DNA of 33,455 nucleotides from Bacillota bacterium (GTDB taxonomy: Bacteria; Bacillota; Clostridia; Oscillospirales; Ruminococcaceae). Positions 1 to 8,696 of the stretch are shown here, one piece after another (position 1 is the first letter of the stretch; each line of letters opens with the position of its first letter). Both the position numbers and the translations under genes were made by a program. The stretch spans positions 1-33,455 of the forward strand of contig JAKPGH010000220.1 of assembly GCA_029550985.1 (NCBI GenBank). The letters are read 5' to 3'. The notes beneath the pieces were generated by a model that was not told where the DNA came from, made no database searches, and saw nothing but the letters and a program-made list of their open reading frames with translations.

Positions 1-667
1 CGCCCAGCGTCTTGGCGGACACTGTGGAAGATGTACCATACACCTGATTGGTGCGCTTCCTCGCCCGTACCCGCACCGAGTAGGTGGTGTTCGGGGAAAG
101 CGAAGAAAGGGTAATACTGGCGCTGGTGCCTGCTGTGGTGGAAAACGGCGTCCATGTGCTGCCACCGTTCAGACTATATTGCCATATATCCGATGTGGCC
201 GAGGAGGACGCAGAAATCGTAAAGCCGTTGGCGGTAATGTTGGAAACCGAGCAGGATACCGTAGGCGCTGTCCGGTCAATGCTGTTCAGGGTAACGGTAG
301 TGGAGGCCGTAATGGTTCCGATGGATACCCCGGAATAAGTACCGGAAAAGCGCCAAGAAGCGGATAATGCCACCCCGCTTTTGGTGCCATTTGCGTTGTG
401 GTTGACCCGCACTGTTTTTGTTTTGAGCAGCTTCTTTTTCCAGCCGCTGCTATAATCTTCAATGGCGGGCACAGTATAGGTTTCACTTACACCGTTGATG
501 GAGATGGTGGAGTCGCTTCGAGCGCCCACATCGAGGGTGTAGTACGAAAGATAAACTTTAAGGGTTACGTCCGTATAGTTCCCCGTGATGCTCTGCGTGC
601 CGCTCCATTCACAATAAAGGCCAAAGCTGGAAACGGGATAATTCTGAAAGGTTCCACTAAGCGCCAT
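1..667 (-). CDS. Fibronectin type III tail protein, partial (runs off left edge)
   Basis: An open frame runs from ATG at 667 to the window edge with no stop, giving about 222 residues of an incomplete protein. The start follows a GAGGTGG ribosome site and lies 11 nt after the stop of the tail endopeptidase gene. Residues 1-125 form a beta-rich segment full of Ser, Thr and Gly with the pattern VRVNHNANGTKSG, as in phage minor structural (DUF859-like) proteins. About residues 130-222 look like a fibronectin type III domain (APTVS opening, WQYSLNGGSTW, then LSPNTTYSVRVRARK). FN3 domains in this position are common on tail-tip or receptor-contacting proteins of siphoviruses. The gene is the most distal tail gene seen and is probably a tip or fibre component that touches the host surface. 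The exact family is uncertain because the C-terminus is missing. Confidence 0.75.
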   Translation of the reverse strand, partial: MALSGTFQNYPVSSFGLYCEWSGTQSITGNYTDVTLKVYLSYYTLDVGARSDSTISINGVSETYTVPAIEDYSSGWKKKLLKTKTVRVNHNANGTKSGVALSASWRFSGTYSGVSIGTITASTTVTLNSIDRTAPTVSCSVSNITANGFTISASSSATSDIWQYSLNGGSTWTPFSTTAGTSASITLSSLSPNTTYSVRVRARKRTNQVYGTSSTVSAKTLG

Positions 668-678
668 ATTCCACCTCC

Positions 679-3060
679 TCAGTCCAAAATCACGATGTTC
701 AGCCCTTGCGAGGCCGTTGCCATGGGGACAAATTTGGTCTTGCCCACAGTCAGCTCACCATCTACCACGGTTTTCTTAGTGAGGGTTTCGTCTTTGTTCA
801 GCGAGAAAATTTTCTCGTCGTTGTAGTAGCCGGAAAATTCCGTATTATTGATAACCGTCCGCTGGGCCGAGTCTGCATTAGAAACCTCGATGCCGCGCCG
901 GTCAATTTTTACCTCAGAGGTATATATCTCGTTGGGCGCAGGCGTCCATTTATGGAGAGAGGTTCCCTCCGTCAGCATAATGTCGGAAACAAACAAGCTG
1001 GCATCGCGGGAATAAATTCTGATGGTGATAACGCTGTCCTGCACATCCGGCAGAACGGCGGTATATTCCGTCCACTCAAAGGCTTCGGAAGTATTGAATA
1101 AGTCGATCTCCGTATCCCCATTGATGATGGCCCGGACATAGGCATTATAAGTGGAGGTTTTCTTCGCCTTCACCGTCAGCCGGTAGGATTGCCCCGGCAC
1201 AATGCTATCCACTATCTGCGTCAGCGTACTGTATGCGTTCAATTGAAAGCAGGAGTTGGAAACAGTGCTGTTCTTGGTTTCAGCGCCTTGCTGGGCGGTA
1301 ATCGTTCCGGCATACGTCCAGTCATCCGAAAGGCCGTTTAAGCCGGCTGAATTGCGAACGAAGTTGATGCCGCCACTGTACTGCTCCTGCATGGTGAGGG
1401 ATAGCCCATCCACGGATTGTTGAAGCTGGGACATCTGGCTTTCCATCGCCTGTACCCGCTCCTGCTCCTCGGAAAGCTCTCCACCCACCGTTTCCACGGA
1501 CTCGGTGAGGCTTGCCACAAAGCTATTCAAGCCATCAATGGATTGCTGAAACTGGCTCACCCGTCCATTGACTTCTTCCAGAGAGCTTGTGGTGGCATAG
1601 GCGCTGAACATGACCTCGCCGGATTCCAGATCCCAATAGGACGAGCCATCTTGGGATTGGATTACCCCGGCCTTAATAATGTTCGCAATCAGGGAGCCGG
1701 AGGTGATGAAGTCCGCCACGATCTGCCCATCGGCAGTGATAGCGGTTTCATAGGGGCCGTTGTAGCCATTGCTGGAAAAGCCAAGCCCCTGCACATTCCA
1801 GCGCCATACATTGACCGCGTCCTCAATGGAGGGCTGGTCTAAAATCAGCAGCTCGTAAGGCTGCCCATTTTCGCTGTCTGTATGCAGCACCACATAGCCA
1901 CCAGCTTGGCCGGTGATGCGGTTGGTGGCATTGTTGATCGCCGAAGAAATCAGCCTCGGAAAGTGGCCCACGGTTTCCTGCACCTGTTCCACCGAAGATT
2001 GGATTTCAGAGAACGAGGTAATCATGCTGGATTTTTCGCTGCCGAGCGTAATGCTGGTGTATCTCTCCGCCAGCGTATCGTAGACCGTCTGGATCACCTT
2101 GGCGGTAGCGGATACCCCCAGCACCGTATGGCGCACTGAAACGGTATCGCACAGGGATACCCGCTCCAAGAGTGCAGAATATTCCGGCTGCTTCCACAAG
2201 GGCTGAAAACTTATCTTTAACGTGGGCACAGTCGTACCCAGCGGGTTTTCCTCCAAGTAGGCTTCCGCCACTTCCCGCAGCATATCTCCGGTGATCTCCA
2301 CACCGCTCTCGAAGCGGTCTGTGAAATCCATAATCAGCACTTTGGAGCGGGTCATTTCCTCGTTGGTAATCGGGAGGGTTTCCTCCGGCAGCGTCACCAC
2401 CGTTTCTTCGTCCTCTACCGTGTAAACAGCATACGGCAGCAGGTCGGTATAAACGGAGGAATTATCCTCGTCCTGTTCCAGCTCGGTCAGGTTCTTGCCG
2501 TATTCAATCACGACCCCGGTATTCTGGCCCCGGTGCGTATGAAATTTTACCGTGAAATTATCCCACTCATATTCTCCATGCCATTTAGAAAGCATAGAGC
2601 CAGCCGAACCGCCAAGACAGGAACGGACGCTTTGCGGCTGTACCACAGAAAACTCTTTTGCCTCGCTGTAATCCGTCCACCCTGTAAATCGGCTGTCCCC
2701 AGCAAGGATCTGGTTCAGGAGCAGCGCCGGGGAACGGCTTTCCGTTGAAAAAGGCATCACCGGCACGTTGGCAAGGTCATAGCTGATATGCTGTGCATAG
2801 ACCGACACCACGCCGTTCATGGGCTTTGTGATCCGGTAAATACGAAACGCCTGCTCCTCGGAGGTATCGTTGGGCTTTGCTTTGATGATCCGCTCTTTGG
2901 CAATTTGTCCGTAATGCTGCCCATCCACCGGGTAGCGGAGCAGGCACTCGAACAGGCCGTTGCGCTCCTCCGTAACTTCACAGGAGATGGTATCGGTCAG
3001 GGTTCCAATCCCAAAGGTGGAAAAGCTGGCAGTATTGGAAGCATATAAAACCGGGATCAT
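679..3060 (-). CDS. Tail endopeptidase / minor structural protein (tail tip)
   Basis: This 793-residue protein starts at ATG 3060, overlapping the previous stop as ATGA and preceded by AAGGTGG. A GTG 12 nt further upstream is less likely because it overlaps that ribosome site. The first 350 or so residues match the phage minor structural protein N-terminal region / prophage endopeptidase tail family (motifs such as EERNGLFECLLRYPVDG and QHISYDLANVPV). Residues about 490-560 are heptad-like with many Gln, Glu and Ser and are probably coiled coil. About 570-700 resemble a carbohydrate-binding jelly-roll module (NSAGLNGLSDDWTYAG, later SYRLTVKAKK). In siphoviruses this Tal protein closes the tail tip and can carry wall-degrading or sugar-binding modules. 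Position between Dit and an FN3 protein supports the call. A C-terminal sugar-binding role is inferred. Confidence 0.85.
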   Translation of the reverse strand: MIPVLYASNTASFSTFGIGTLTDTISCEVTEERNGLFECLLRYPVDGQHYGQIAKERIIKAKPNDTSEEQAFRIYRITKPMNGVVSVYAQHISYDLANVPVMPFSTESRSPALLLNQILAGDSRFTGWTDYSEAKEFSVVQPQSVRSCLGGSAGSMLSKWHGEYEWDNFTVKFHTHRGQNTGVVIEYGKNLTELEQDEDNSSVYTDLLPYAVYTVEDEETVVTLPEETLPITNEEMTRSKVLIMDFTDRFESGVEITGDMLREVAEAYLEENPLGTTVPTLKISFQPLWKQPEYSALLERVSLCDTVSVRHTVLGVSATAKVIQTVYDTLAERYTSITLGSEKSSMITSFSEIQSSVEQVQETVGHFPRLISSAINNATNRITGQAGGYVVLHTDSENGQPYELLILDQPSIEDAVNVWRWNVQGLGFSSNGYNGPYETAITADGQIVADFITSGSLIANIIKAGVIQSQDGSSYWDLESGEVMFSAYATTSSLEEVNGRVSQFQQSIDGLNSFVASLTESVETVGGELSEEQERVQAMESQMSQLQQSVDGLSLTMQEQYSGGINFVRNSAGLNGLSDDWTYAGTITAQQGAETKNSTVSNSCFQLNAYSTLTQIVDSIVPGQSYRLTVKAKKTSTYNAYVRAIINGDTEIDLFNTSEAFEWTEYTAVLPDVQDSVITIRIYSRDASLFVSDIMLTEGTSLHKWTPAPNEIYTSEVKIDRRGIEVSNADSAQRTVINNTEFSGYYNDEKIFSLNKDETLTKKTVVDGELTVGKTKFVPMATASQGLNIVILD

Positions 3061-3788
3061 AACGTACACCACCTTGGGGTAACAGCGAGAGCAGTAATGC
3101 CGCCGGAAAAGGACAATGTATTGTCGCCGGGGTATAGCAGCGGAAAACCGCTCCCCGTTACGGTATCGTTTTTGAGCAGGGTGTCTTTATAGAAGTTCAT
3201 CTGCTCAGAGTCGGCCTCCACATAGCCATCTATATCTGAAAAAGTCCATGTGCGGTTTGAACCGGCTGATTGTATGGTGAGGGTGCCTTCGCCGCTGCCC
3301 GTTATGCGGAGATACGGGCGGCTGGTAAACGGAAAGGGATTATTGAGTACCTCCCCGGAGGTCGCCACAGAAACGCTCTCGTTTCCAGCCTCACTATACC
3401 GGAAGGGCTTGCAGGAAAAATTCACAGTGAAGCTCCCGATCCGGTTGAGTTGCTCCTCAATATCCAATCCTTCCTTGATTACGCCATACCGGACAAAGCC
3501 GGTATCATAGGAGTCCGTGATGGGGTGATACCGATCCGGCTCTGCGAAAAGCCAGCCACGGATGGCCCGGAGGGTATCTGCAAGACTCTGGATCGTCCGA
3601 TGGGCCACAAAGGCCGTATAGGACACCGATGCGTTGGCAAAGCGGTTATTTGGAATAATGAGGTCGCCGTTTCTGCCGGGGATTGCTTGAAAAGTCGCGT
3701 CAAAAGCAGGGGCGGAAAAAACATTTTTGCTCTCGATATGCAGCCCAAAGTCTGCGGAGCTTTGCCCGTTATAAGTAAAAAAGTTCAT
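3057..3788 (-). CDS. dit: Distal tail protein (Dit, siphovirus tail component)
   Basis: The 243-residue product has the N-terminal signature of Sipho_tail/Dit proteins (NFFTYNGQSSADFGLHIES, then IPGRNGDLIIPNNRFANASVSYTAFV). Dit is about 200-270 residues in most Gram-positive siphoviruses and forms a hexameric hub joining the tail tube to the tip. The second half carries a beta-sandwich-like region (SRPYLRITGSGEGTLTIQ), as expected for the galectin-like C-terminal domain. It overlaps the tape measure gene by 4 nt upstream and the endopeptidase gene by 4 nt downstream, so translation is likely coupled. The canonical order TMP-Dit-Tal gives strong contextual support. Confidence 0.9.
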   Translation of the reverse strand: MNFFTYNGQSSADFGLHIESKNVFSAPAFDATFQAIPGRNGDLIIPNNRFANASVSYTAFVAHRTIQSLADTLRAIRGWLFAEPDRYHPITDSYDTGFVRYGVIKEGLDIEEQLNRIGSFTVNFSCKPFRYSEAGNESVSVATSGEVLNNPFPFTSRPYLRITGSGEGTLTIQSAGSNRTWTFSDIDGYVEADSEQMNFYKDTLLKNDTVTGSGFPLLYPGDNTLSFSGGITALAVTPRWCTL

Positions 3789-6721
3789 GCAAATACCACC
3801 CCTTTCCGCATGGCAAACTGGCTCGCGGTTTCCATGACCTCGTTGGTGAGCTGGCGAATATCCTCCACGCCATAGTTGTTAAAGTTCGTAATATTCAGCA
3901 CAATGGCAAAGCCGCTGGTTCCCGTTGCGCCAGCCATGGCCGAGGCCGCCGCTTTGCCGAAGTTGCTGCCCACGGAGAAATCCGTCGGCAAGGCAGTCTG
4001 CATCCCTTCTGCCAGCTCGTTCATCACGCCATCAATATCCTTGCTCATGGCTTTTGCGGCATTGACAGCCTGCCCACCATTGTCCTCAATGGAACCGGCA
4101 AGGCCCTTGACGAGCATTTCACCAACCCATGCCATCTCCTTGGAAGGCGAATTGATGCCGAAGAAGCTGCAAATACCGTCCCAAATCCCGGAAATCCAGC
4201 CAGACACCTTATCCCAAATCCAGCCTGCAAGGCTCTGGATACCAGACCAAAGGCCCTGCACAATGTTTTTGCCGACATTGACGATCTGGCCCATGGAGGA
4301 GGTAAAGGCATTGACAATCCCCGCAATGATCTGCGGCACCGCTTTGACAATCTCCACGATGATCGTGGGCAGGTTTTGGATCAGCGACACAAATAGCCGA
4401 ACGCCTGCCTGAATGATTTGCGGGATGCTGTTGATAATGGCATTAACCAGCGAGGAGATGATCTGCGGGATCGCCTGCAAAATGGTGGTGATGATGGTCG
4501 GCAGGTTTTGGATAAGAGAAACCAGCAGCCGTACACCAGCGTCGATAATCTGCGGGATGGAGTTAAGCACCGCCGTGACAATGCCATCTATAATCTGCGG
4601 GATTGCCGCCACAATAGCCGAGATGATTTCCGGCAGGGCCTCTACCAAAGAGGTCAAAAGCTGGATGCCCGCCTCAATGATCTGCGGGATAGAGTCCAGC
4701 AGGAATGTGACGATGGCCGTAATGATCTCCGGCAGGGCTGCAATCAAGACAGGGATTGCGTCCAGAAGCCCCTGCGCAAGCCCGGTAATGAGCTGCAAGG
4801 CTGCGTCCAACAAAAGCGGCAGATTTTCAATCAGCGTTTGCGCAATCAGCATGACCGCCTGAACAATGGATGGGATCAATGTAGGCGCAGCCTGCGCTAA
4901 GCCCGTCGCCAGTGTGGCGATCACCTGAACCGCTGCCTCCATGATTTGAGGCAGGCTCATTAAAATTCCCTGTACCAAGGTCAGCACTAATTGCAGCGCC
5001 CCCTCAGTCAGTAGAGGCAGGGCCGCCACCAGCCCATTGAGCAAGGTGAGGATGATATTTGTCGCGGATTCGATCAGCAGGGGCAGGTTCGTCATAATGG
5101 CCGAGCCGATGCTCGTCACAATGTTCATGCCCAGTTCGAGGAATACCGGCATCTTTTCCAGAATGATATTCAGGACACCCTCAATAGCGGAGCCAATAGC
5201 AAGGCCGATCTGTTCAAAGTTCCCGTTGGCTGCGTTGATTTCGTTCCCCAGCGTAGAGAATACATCGGTGATCCCTGCTGACATCTCACTGGCCAAAGGC
5301 AGGAAAACGCCCTGAATAGAGCGTTTTGTCCCTTCAATGGCAGAGTCCAGATTGTCATACTTGATCTGGTTGATTTGAGAGAGGGCATCATAGGTGCGGC
5401 CCGCGCCATCTTCCATGCTGGCCAGTACCGGCAGGACGTTGGCCTGCAAATCCTCAAATTGCGTGCCGAACAGGTTGACCGCCGCCGTATTCTTGGCGAT
5501 GGGGTCGTCCATATCGTCCAGTGCGTTGACGACCTCGAAAAATGCCTGCCGGGCGGTATCGCCGCCAGCGGCAAAGCGGGCCGCCATTGCGTCCGCATCC
5601 ATCCCCAGCGCCTGAAAGGCTTGGGTGGTGGTGTCGCTGCCATCCTTGACGCGCAGGTTAAATTCCTTGACCGCATCACCCACCTTATCGATTGAAAAAA
5701 CACCGGCCTCCGCACCGCTGATAAGGCCGCTCACAAATTCATCGGCAGAGAGGCCAAGGGCAGCGTATTGCGCCGAGTATTCGTTCAGGGTGTCGAGCAG
5801 GTCGCCGTTTTGATCCGCACCGTTTTGTGCGCCCACCGCGATGATGTTATAGGCTTCTTCGGCAGTTACACCGAAGTTTTTCATCAGGGCGCTGGCTGCG
5901 CGGGCGGACTCCTGCAAGTCATAGCCAAAGGTGTCCCGAAGGGCAAAGCCAGATTCAGTGGCCTTTTGCAGATCATCATCCATAAGGCCGGTGGTTCGCC
6001 GGACAACGGAAAGCCCTTCCGCCACATCCTCCAAGCTGTCGCCGAAGTTGTTTGTATAGACCTTCCGGGCGGTTTCGCCGAGGGCCTCCAATTCTGCGCC
6101 GGTAGCACCGGTGGAAGCGGAAATCTGGTTGACCGCCTGATTGTACTCGTCGCCGAGCTGTACGAGGCCCACACCTGCGGAAACGGCAGCGGCTCCAATC
6201 GCCACCACAGCGGCAGCGACAACCGCACCGATGGTCTTAGCAATACTGCCCAGCTTTTCAAATCTGCCACCTGCATCGTCAGCATTATCCGCGCTCTCTA
6301 CAAGGGAGTCCCCAAAATCGTCGGCTTGGTCGCCTGCATCGTCCATGGCGTTTCCGGCTTCCTCTAAGGCCCGGTTATTATCCGCCAGCTCCCGCTCCAT
6401 CTCATTGAGGGTGGCCTGCGCATTATTGAGCTGGGTTTGCCATTGCTTTGTGCGCCTGTCATTTTCCCCGAAGGAGTTTGTGGCGTTTTCCAGCGCCTGC
6501 TGCAAGGTGCTGATTTTCTGGCGCTGGGTATCAATCTCTTGATTGAGGACGCGGTTCCGGGCGGAAAGGGCCTCCACGGATTTATCCTGCTTGTCAAACT
6601 GAGAGGCCACGAGGTTCATTTCCGAGCCAAGCACCTTAAAAGTCTGGTTGATTTCCGCTAAAGCCTTCTTAAATTCTTTTTCGCCTTCAACACCGATTTT
6701 CAGCCCAAAATTGTCCGCCAC
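3785..6721 (-). CDS. Tail tape measure protein
   Basis: This 978-residue protein sets tail length and is carried in the tail tube until DNA ejection. I place the start at GTG 6721, eight bases after AGGAGG. A GTG at 6730 lies inside the ribosome site. Residues about 25-125 are a long coiled coil. About 155-185 is an Ala/Gly/Val hydrophobic stretch. About 190-440 resemble the TP901 family tape measure core (ISASTGATGAELEALGETARKVY, FGDSLEDVAEGLSVV). The middle is strongly hydrophobic with repeated IPQII and LPxII units, including three 44-residue repeats coded at 4295-4690. The C-terminal part has GIWDGICSFFGINSPSKEM, a motif common at the ends of clostridial tape measures. It is the longest gene in the tail module, immediately after the assembly chaperones. 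Confidence 0.95.
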   Translation of the reverse strand: MADNFGLKIGVEGEKEFKKALAEINQTFKVLGSEMNLVASQFDKQDKSVEALSARNRVLNQEIDTQRQKISTLQQALENATNSFGENDRRTKQWQTQLNNAQATLNEMERELADNNRALEEAGNAMDDAGDQADDFGDSLVESADNADDAGGRFEKLGSIAKTIGAVVAAAVVAIGAAAVSAGVGLVQLGDEYNQAVNQISASTGATGAELEALGETARKVYTNNFGDSLEDVAEGLSVVRRTTGLMDDDLQKATESGFALRDTFGYDLQESARAASALMKNFGVTAEEAYNIIAVGAQNGADQNGDLLDTLNEYSAQYAALGLSADEFVSGLISGAEAGVFSIDKVGDAVKEFNLRVKDGSDTTTQAFQALGMDADAMAARFAAGGDTARQAFFEVVNALDDMDDPIAKNTAAVNLFGTQFEDLQANVLPVLASMEDGAGRTYDALSQINQIKYDNLDSAIEGTKRSIQGVFLPLASEMSAGITDVFSTLGNEINAANGNFEQIGLAIGSAIEGVLNIILEKMPVFLELGMNIVTSIGSAIMTNLPLLIESATNIILTLLNGLVAALPLLTEGALQLVLTLVQGILMSLPQIMEAAVQVIATLATGLAQAAPTLIPSIVQAVMLIAQTLIENLPLLLDAALQLITGLAQGLLDAIPVLIAALPEIITAIVTFLLDSIPQIIEAGIQLLTSLVEALPEIISAIVAAIPQIIDGIVTAVLNSIPQIIDAGVRLLVSLIQNLPTIITTILQAIPQIISSLVNAIINSIPQIIQAGVRLFVSLIQNLPTIIVEIVKAVPQIIAGIVNAFTSSMGQIVNVGKNIVQGLWSGIQSLAGWIWDKVSGWISGIWDGICSFFGINSPSKEMAWVGEMLVKGLAGSIEDNGGQAVNAAKAMSKDIDGVMNELAEGMQTALPTDFSVGSNFGKAAASAMAGATGTSGFAIVLNITNFNNYGVEDIRQLTNEVMETASQFAMRKGVVFA
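4295..4690 (-). repeat. Three tandem 132-bp repeats inside the tape measure gene
   Basis: Three successive in-frame units of 132 bp (44 codons) start at 4690, 4558 and 4426 (reading downward). Each codes for a unit beginning IPQII(E/D/Q)AG and containing a second IPQII about 29 residues later. A weaker unit precedes them. Repeat number in tape measure genes changes tail length, so this block may have expanded or contracted by recombination. Confidence 0.8.
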
Positions 6722-6754
6722 GGATACCACCTCCTTCCTCCGGCGAGGGCAGTC

Positions 6755-6958
6755 TTAAATTCCAGCCGGGATAATATCGTCAATGAACAGTTCCCGCTTG
6801 GGCTTGCTGATCCCGGTAAACTGCTTGTGGCACTCCCATAAATCCAGCAGATACCCGAAAGGCATCAGCCACGCTTCCTCCTCAGAGCGCCGCAGGGGAA
6901 CCGTTGCATAATAAATCAGTCGGGTAAACAACTCCTCGTCGCTTACCCGACCGGCACG
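6755..6958 (-). CDS. -1 frame extension of the tail assembly chaperone (gpGT-like)
   Basis: A 67-codon open frame lies between the chaperone gene and the tape measure gene and has no convincing start of its own. It continues the chaperone frame exactly after a -1 shift at the heptamer A AAA AAC (6958-6964) and ends at TAA 6755. The encoded sequence includes EEEAWLMPFGYLLDLWECHK and a FIDDIIPAGI C-terminus, well-formed protein rather than noise. In lambda and many other siphoviruses the tail assembly chaperones gpG and gpGT are made by this mechanism from the same gene position. The fusion would be 192 residues. An independent 40-residue product from an internal ATG, 11 nt after AGGAGG, cannot be excluded. 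Confidence 0.85.
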   Translation of the reverse strand, partial: RAGRVSDEELFTRLIYYATVPLRRSEEEAWLMPFGYLLDLWECHKQFTGISKPKRELFIDDIIPAGI

Positions 6959-7332
6959 TTTTTTGGATCGGCCTCGCTTTCGATGTTCCGCTTCGTACCC
7001 CGGAACATGGCCTCCATGATTGCGTCCTTATAGGTTGCCAGCTCCAAAGGCGAAGTCAGAAGTTCGACCTCCTCCTCGGTGAGCAGGGGCTTCGGATCAT
7101 CCTTGTGGCGCAGGTTATAAATTAAAACGCTCTGGTTTGCCATGAGGGCAATCAGCCAGATGATCTCGTCCAGCGCCATCTCAAAATTTTCCGATTTCAT
7201 CAGCTTGGTGCCGAGATTTTCCAGACCGCCGTACCGCTTGGCGATCTCCTTGGTGGCTCTGGTCGTCAGCAGCAGCTCATAGGTTTCTCCGCCGATCTGA
7301 ATAGCTGCGGCGCGTTCATTTTGCTCCATCAT
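6943..7332 (-). CDS. Tail assembly chaperone (gpG-like, short form)
   Basis: The 129-residue product (MMEQNERAAAIQIGGETYEL at the N-terminus) sits between the major tail protein and the tape measure genes, where siphoviruses encode the chaperone that keeps the tape measure soluble during tail assembly. The mostly helical acidic C-terminal part ends shortly after the slippery sequence described separately. The start overlaps the preceding stop as ATGA and follows AGGAGG. Two adjacent ATG codons (7332, 7329) are both possible. Function comes from position, size and the frameshift signal; sequence recognition alone is modest. Confidence 0.8.
   Translation of the reverse strand: MMEQNERAAAIQIGGETYELLLTTRATKEIAKRYGGLENLGTKLMKSENFEMALDEIIWLIALMANQSVLIYNLRHKDDPKPLLTEEEVELLTSPLELATYKDAIMEAMFRGTKRNIESEADPKNVPVG
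6958..6964 (-). other. Programmed -1 ribosomal frameshift site (A AAA AAC)
   Basis: On the coding strand the chaperone codons CCA AAA AAC create the canonical X XXY YYZ slippery heptamer in the correct frame, five codons before the zero-frame stop at 6943. A six-base A run plus C allows both tRNAs to re-pair after slipping. It is the only arrangement that joins the chaperone frame to the otherwise start-less downstream frame. Confidence 0.85.
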
Positions 7333-7922
7333 GCAACCTCCTCTGTATAGTCAGGCTCATAAACCTCCGTGTACCAGCCGGTGATAACACTGGACTCCAC
7401 CGCAGCATCGTCCTCATTGACCTCGGCCTTCCAAGGATGCTCGTTCTTTCCGTCCAGCTTATTGCGGCGCATGACTGTCCCCTCAATCGTCGGGGTGGAA
7501 AACTCGATAGAATCTCCCTTGGTCGTCAGGTTGGTGGAAGGCACCGCAAATTTCACCCGGTAGAGCCAGAAATATCGGTAAGTGCCGTTTGCCTTGCGGG
7601 CGCGAAAGCCCACCGCCACCGGTGCGCCATCATTCTCGCTGGAAGAAATCAAAACACCGTTTGCGTCAATCTTTGCCCCGGTAAGCGCCTCGGCAGCGGC
7701 CACGCCAATATCGTCCACCCCGAGGGAAAGGGTGCCGCTCTTAAATTCCTTTACAATCTCCGCCGCGCCATCGTCGGCATACAGCGTGGCTTCATTCAGT
7801 TCGATGGAAAGCTCCGCTGTCATTGCCTTGGCCAGCATGACAGGGGTGCCGTATTCTTCGTCGCCGTTTTCATCCTCGGTGATCGGGGCGTAAAACAGCT
7901 TGTCAAGGCCAATCGTCGCCAT
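7329..7922 (-). CDS. Major tail protein (phi13-type)
   Basis: This 197-residue protein starts at ATG 7922 (MATIGLDKLFYAPITEDENG), nine bases after GGAGG; the open frame extends 12 codons further upstream without a ribosome site. It resembles the phi13-type major tail protein family: an N-terminal strand entering a beta-barrel, the SGTLSLGVDDI and GFRARKANGTYRYFWLYRVKF segments, and an EFSTPTIEGTV strand. Such proteins polymerise into the tail tube. Its place between the tail completion genes and the chaperones agrees with the usual order. Confidence 0.88.
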   Translation of the reverse strand: MATIGLDKLFYAPITEDENGDEEYGTPVMLAKAMTAELSIELNEATLYADDGAAEIVKEFKSGTLSLGVDDIGVAAAEALTGAKIDANGVLISSSENDGAPVAVGFRARKANGTYRYFWLYRVKFAVPSTNLTTKGDSIEFSTPTIEGTVMRRNKLDGKNEHPWKAEVNEDDAAVESSVITGWYTEVYEPDYTEEVA

Positions 7923-7926
7923 GTAT

Positions 7927-8268
7927 TCAATCCTCCATTCCGTAATGTTTCGCCACATCTATGGCGTAATGGTGAAAGCCGGTGTCGTCCTCATGGCCGA
8001 TATACCGGCGATCCGTGATAACAAAATCCGCACCCAGCAGGGCGCGGATCATCGCGTTTTTTTGCTTGGTGTAGCTTCCCTTGTTGAAATAGGACAGCCG
8101 GGCCTCCTGTATGTCATAGAGCGGGGCGTTATCCCCATGGAGGCCAAAGCTGTCCCCGAGAGGCGTAATCACCAGATATTCGTCCGGCGGGGTATCGCTG
8201 AAAACGCCGGTTTCTATGGGAATCCCCAAAGGCAGCAGGCAGGTGTTCAAATCTTCCAACAGGCTCAA
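7927..8268 (-). CDS. Tail terminator / tail completion-like protein
   Basis: A 113-residue protein without a family I can name with certainty. It starts at TTG 8268, overlapping the gp10-like stop as TTGA and placed just after GGAGGAAAT. It contains EYLVITPLGDSFGLHGDN and a helix-rich middle (TKQKNAMIRALLGADF). In HK97-like and SPP1-like genomes the gene between the gp10-like protein and the major tail protein encodes the tail terminator (lambda gpU / SPP1 gp17 type), and size and fold pattern are compatible. This call is mainly positional. Confidence 0.6.
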   Translation of the reverse strand: MSLLEDLNTCLLPLGIPIETGVFSDTPPDEYLVITPLGDSFGLHGDNAPLYDIQEARLSYFNKGSYTKQKNAMIRALLGADFVITDRRYIGHEDDTGFHHYAIDVAKHYGMED

Positions 8269-8696
8269 ATTTCCTCCACCTCCTGCTCAAACGTCCGCTT
8301 CATCGCCTCAATGCAGGGAGCGCGGGAGGCGGTGCGGGCGGGCTTTAAGAAAGGCTTTGCCGGCTGGCCGCTCTTGCCGTATTCCAGCACGTTGGCGATC
8401 ATGGCGTTGCTGCGGCCATCCGAGCGCGGTTCGGCAAAACCTACCTTCACGTTGTAATTGCCTTCCCGGTCAATCTTGGCCGGGGAAACGCCGAGGGCGG
8501 ACACCAGCTCGCCGGTAGAGCGGGACTCCTCTTTGGTATCGCGGCCAATGACCGCCTGCAAGTTGGAGCGCACCTTTTCCAGAACGACCTCGCCGCCAGC
8601 TTCCAGCACTTTTGGAAGGATCTCGTCGGTTTTATCTCCCAGCCGGGAGAGCTTTAAGAGGAAATCCTCCGGCATTTTAATCTGTACCTTAGCCAT
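8265..8696 (-). CDS. HK97 gp10-like head-tail protein
   Basis: The 143-residue product fits the HK97 gp10 family: an N-terminal amphipathic helix (EDFLLKLSRLGDKTDEILPKVLEAG), a central SRSTGELVSALGVSP motif and a C-terminal helix after AKPFLKPA, the usual closing signature. Proteins of this family act at the head-tail interface or in tail completion. The gene overlaps the head closure gene by 8 nt and the next gene by 4 nt. ATG 8696 follows AAAGGTGG. Confidence 0.85.
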   Translation of the reverse strand: MAKVQIKMPEDFLLKLSRLGDKTDEILPKVLEAGGEVVLEKVRSNLQAVIGRDTKEESRSTGELVSALGVSPAKIDREGNYNVKVGFAEPRSDGRSNAMIANVLEYGKSGQPAKPFLKPARTASRAPCIEAMKRTFEQEVEEI

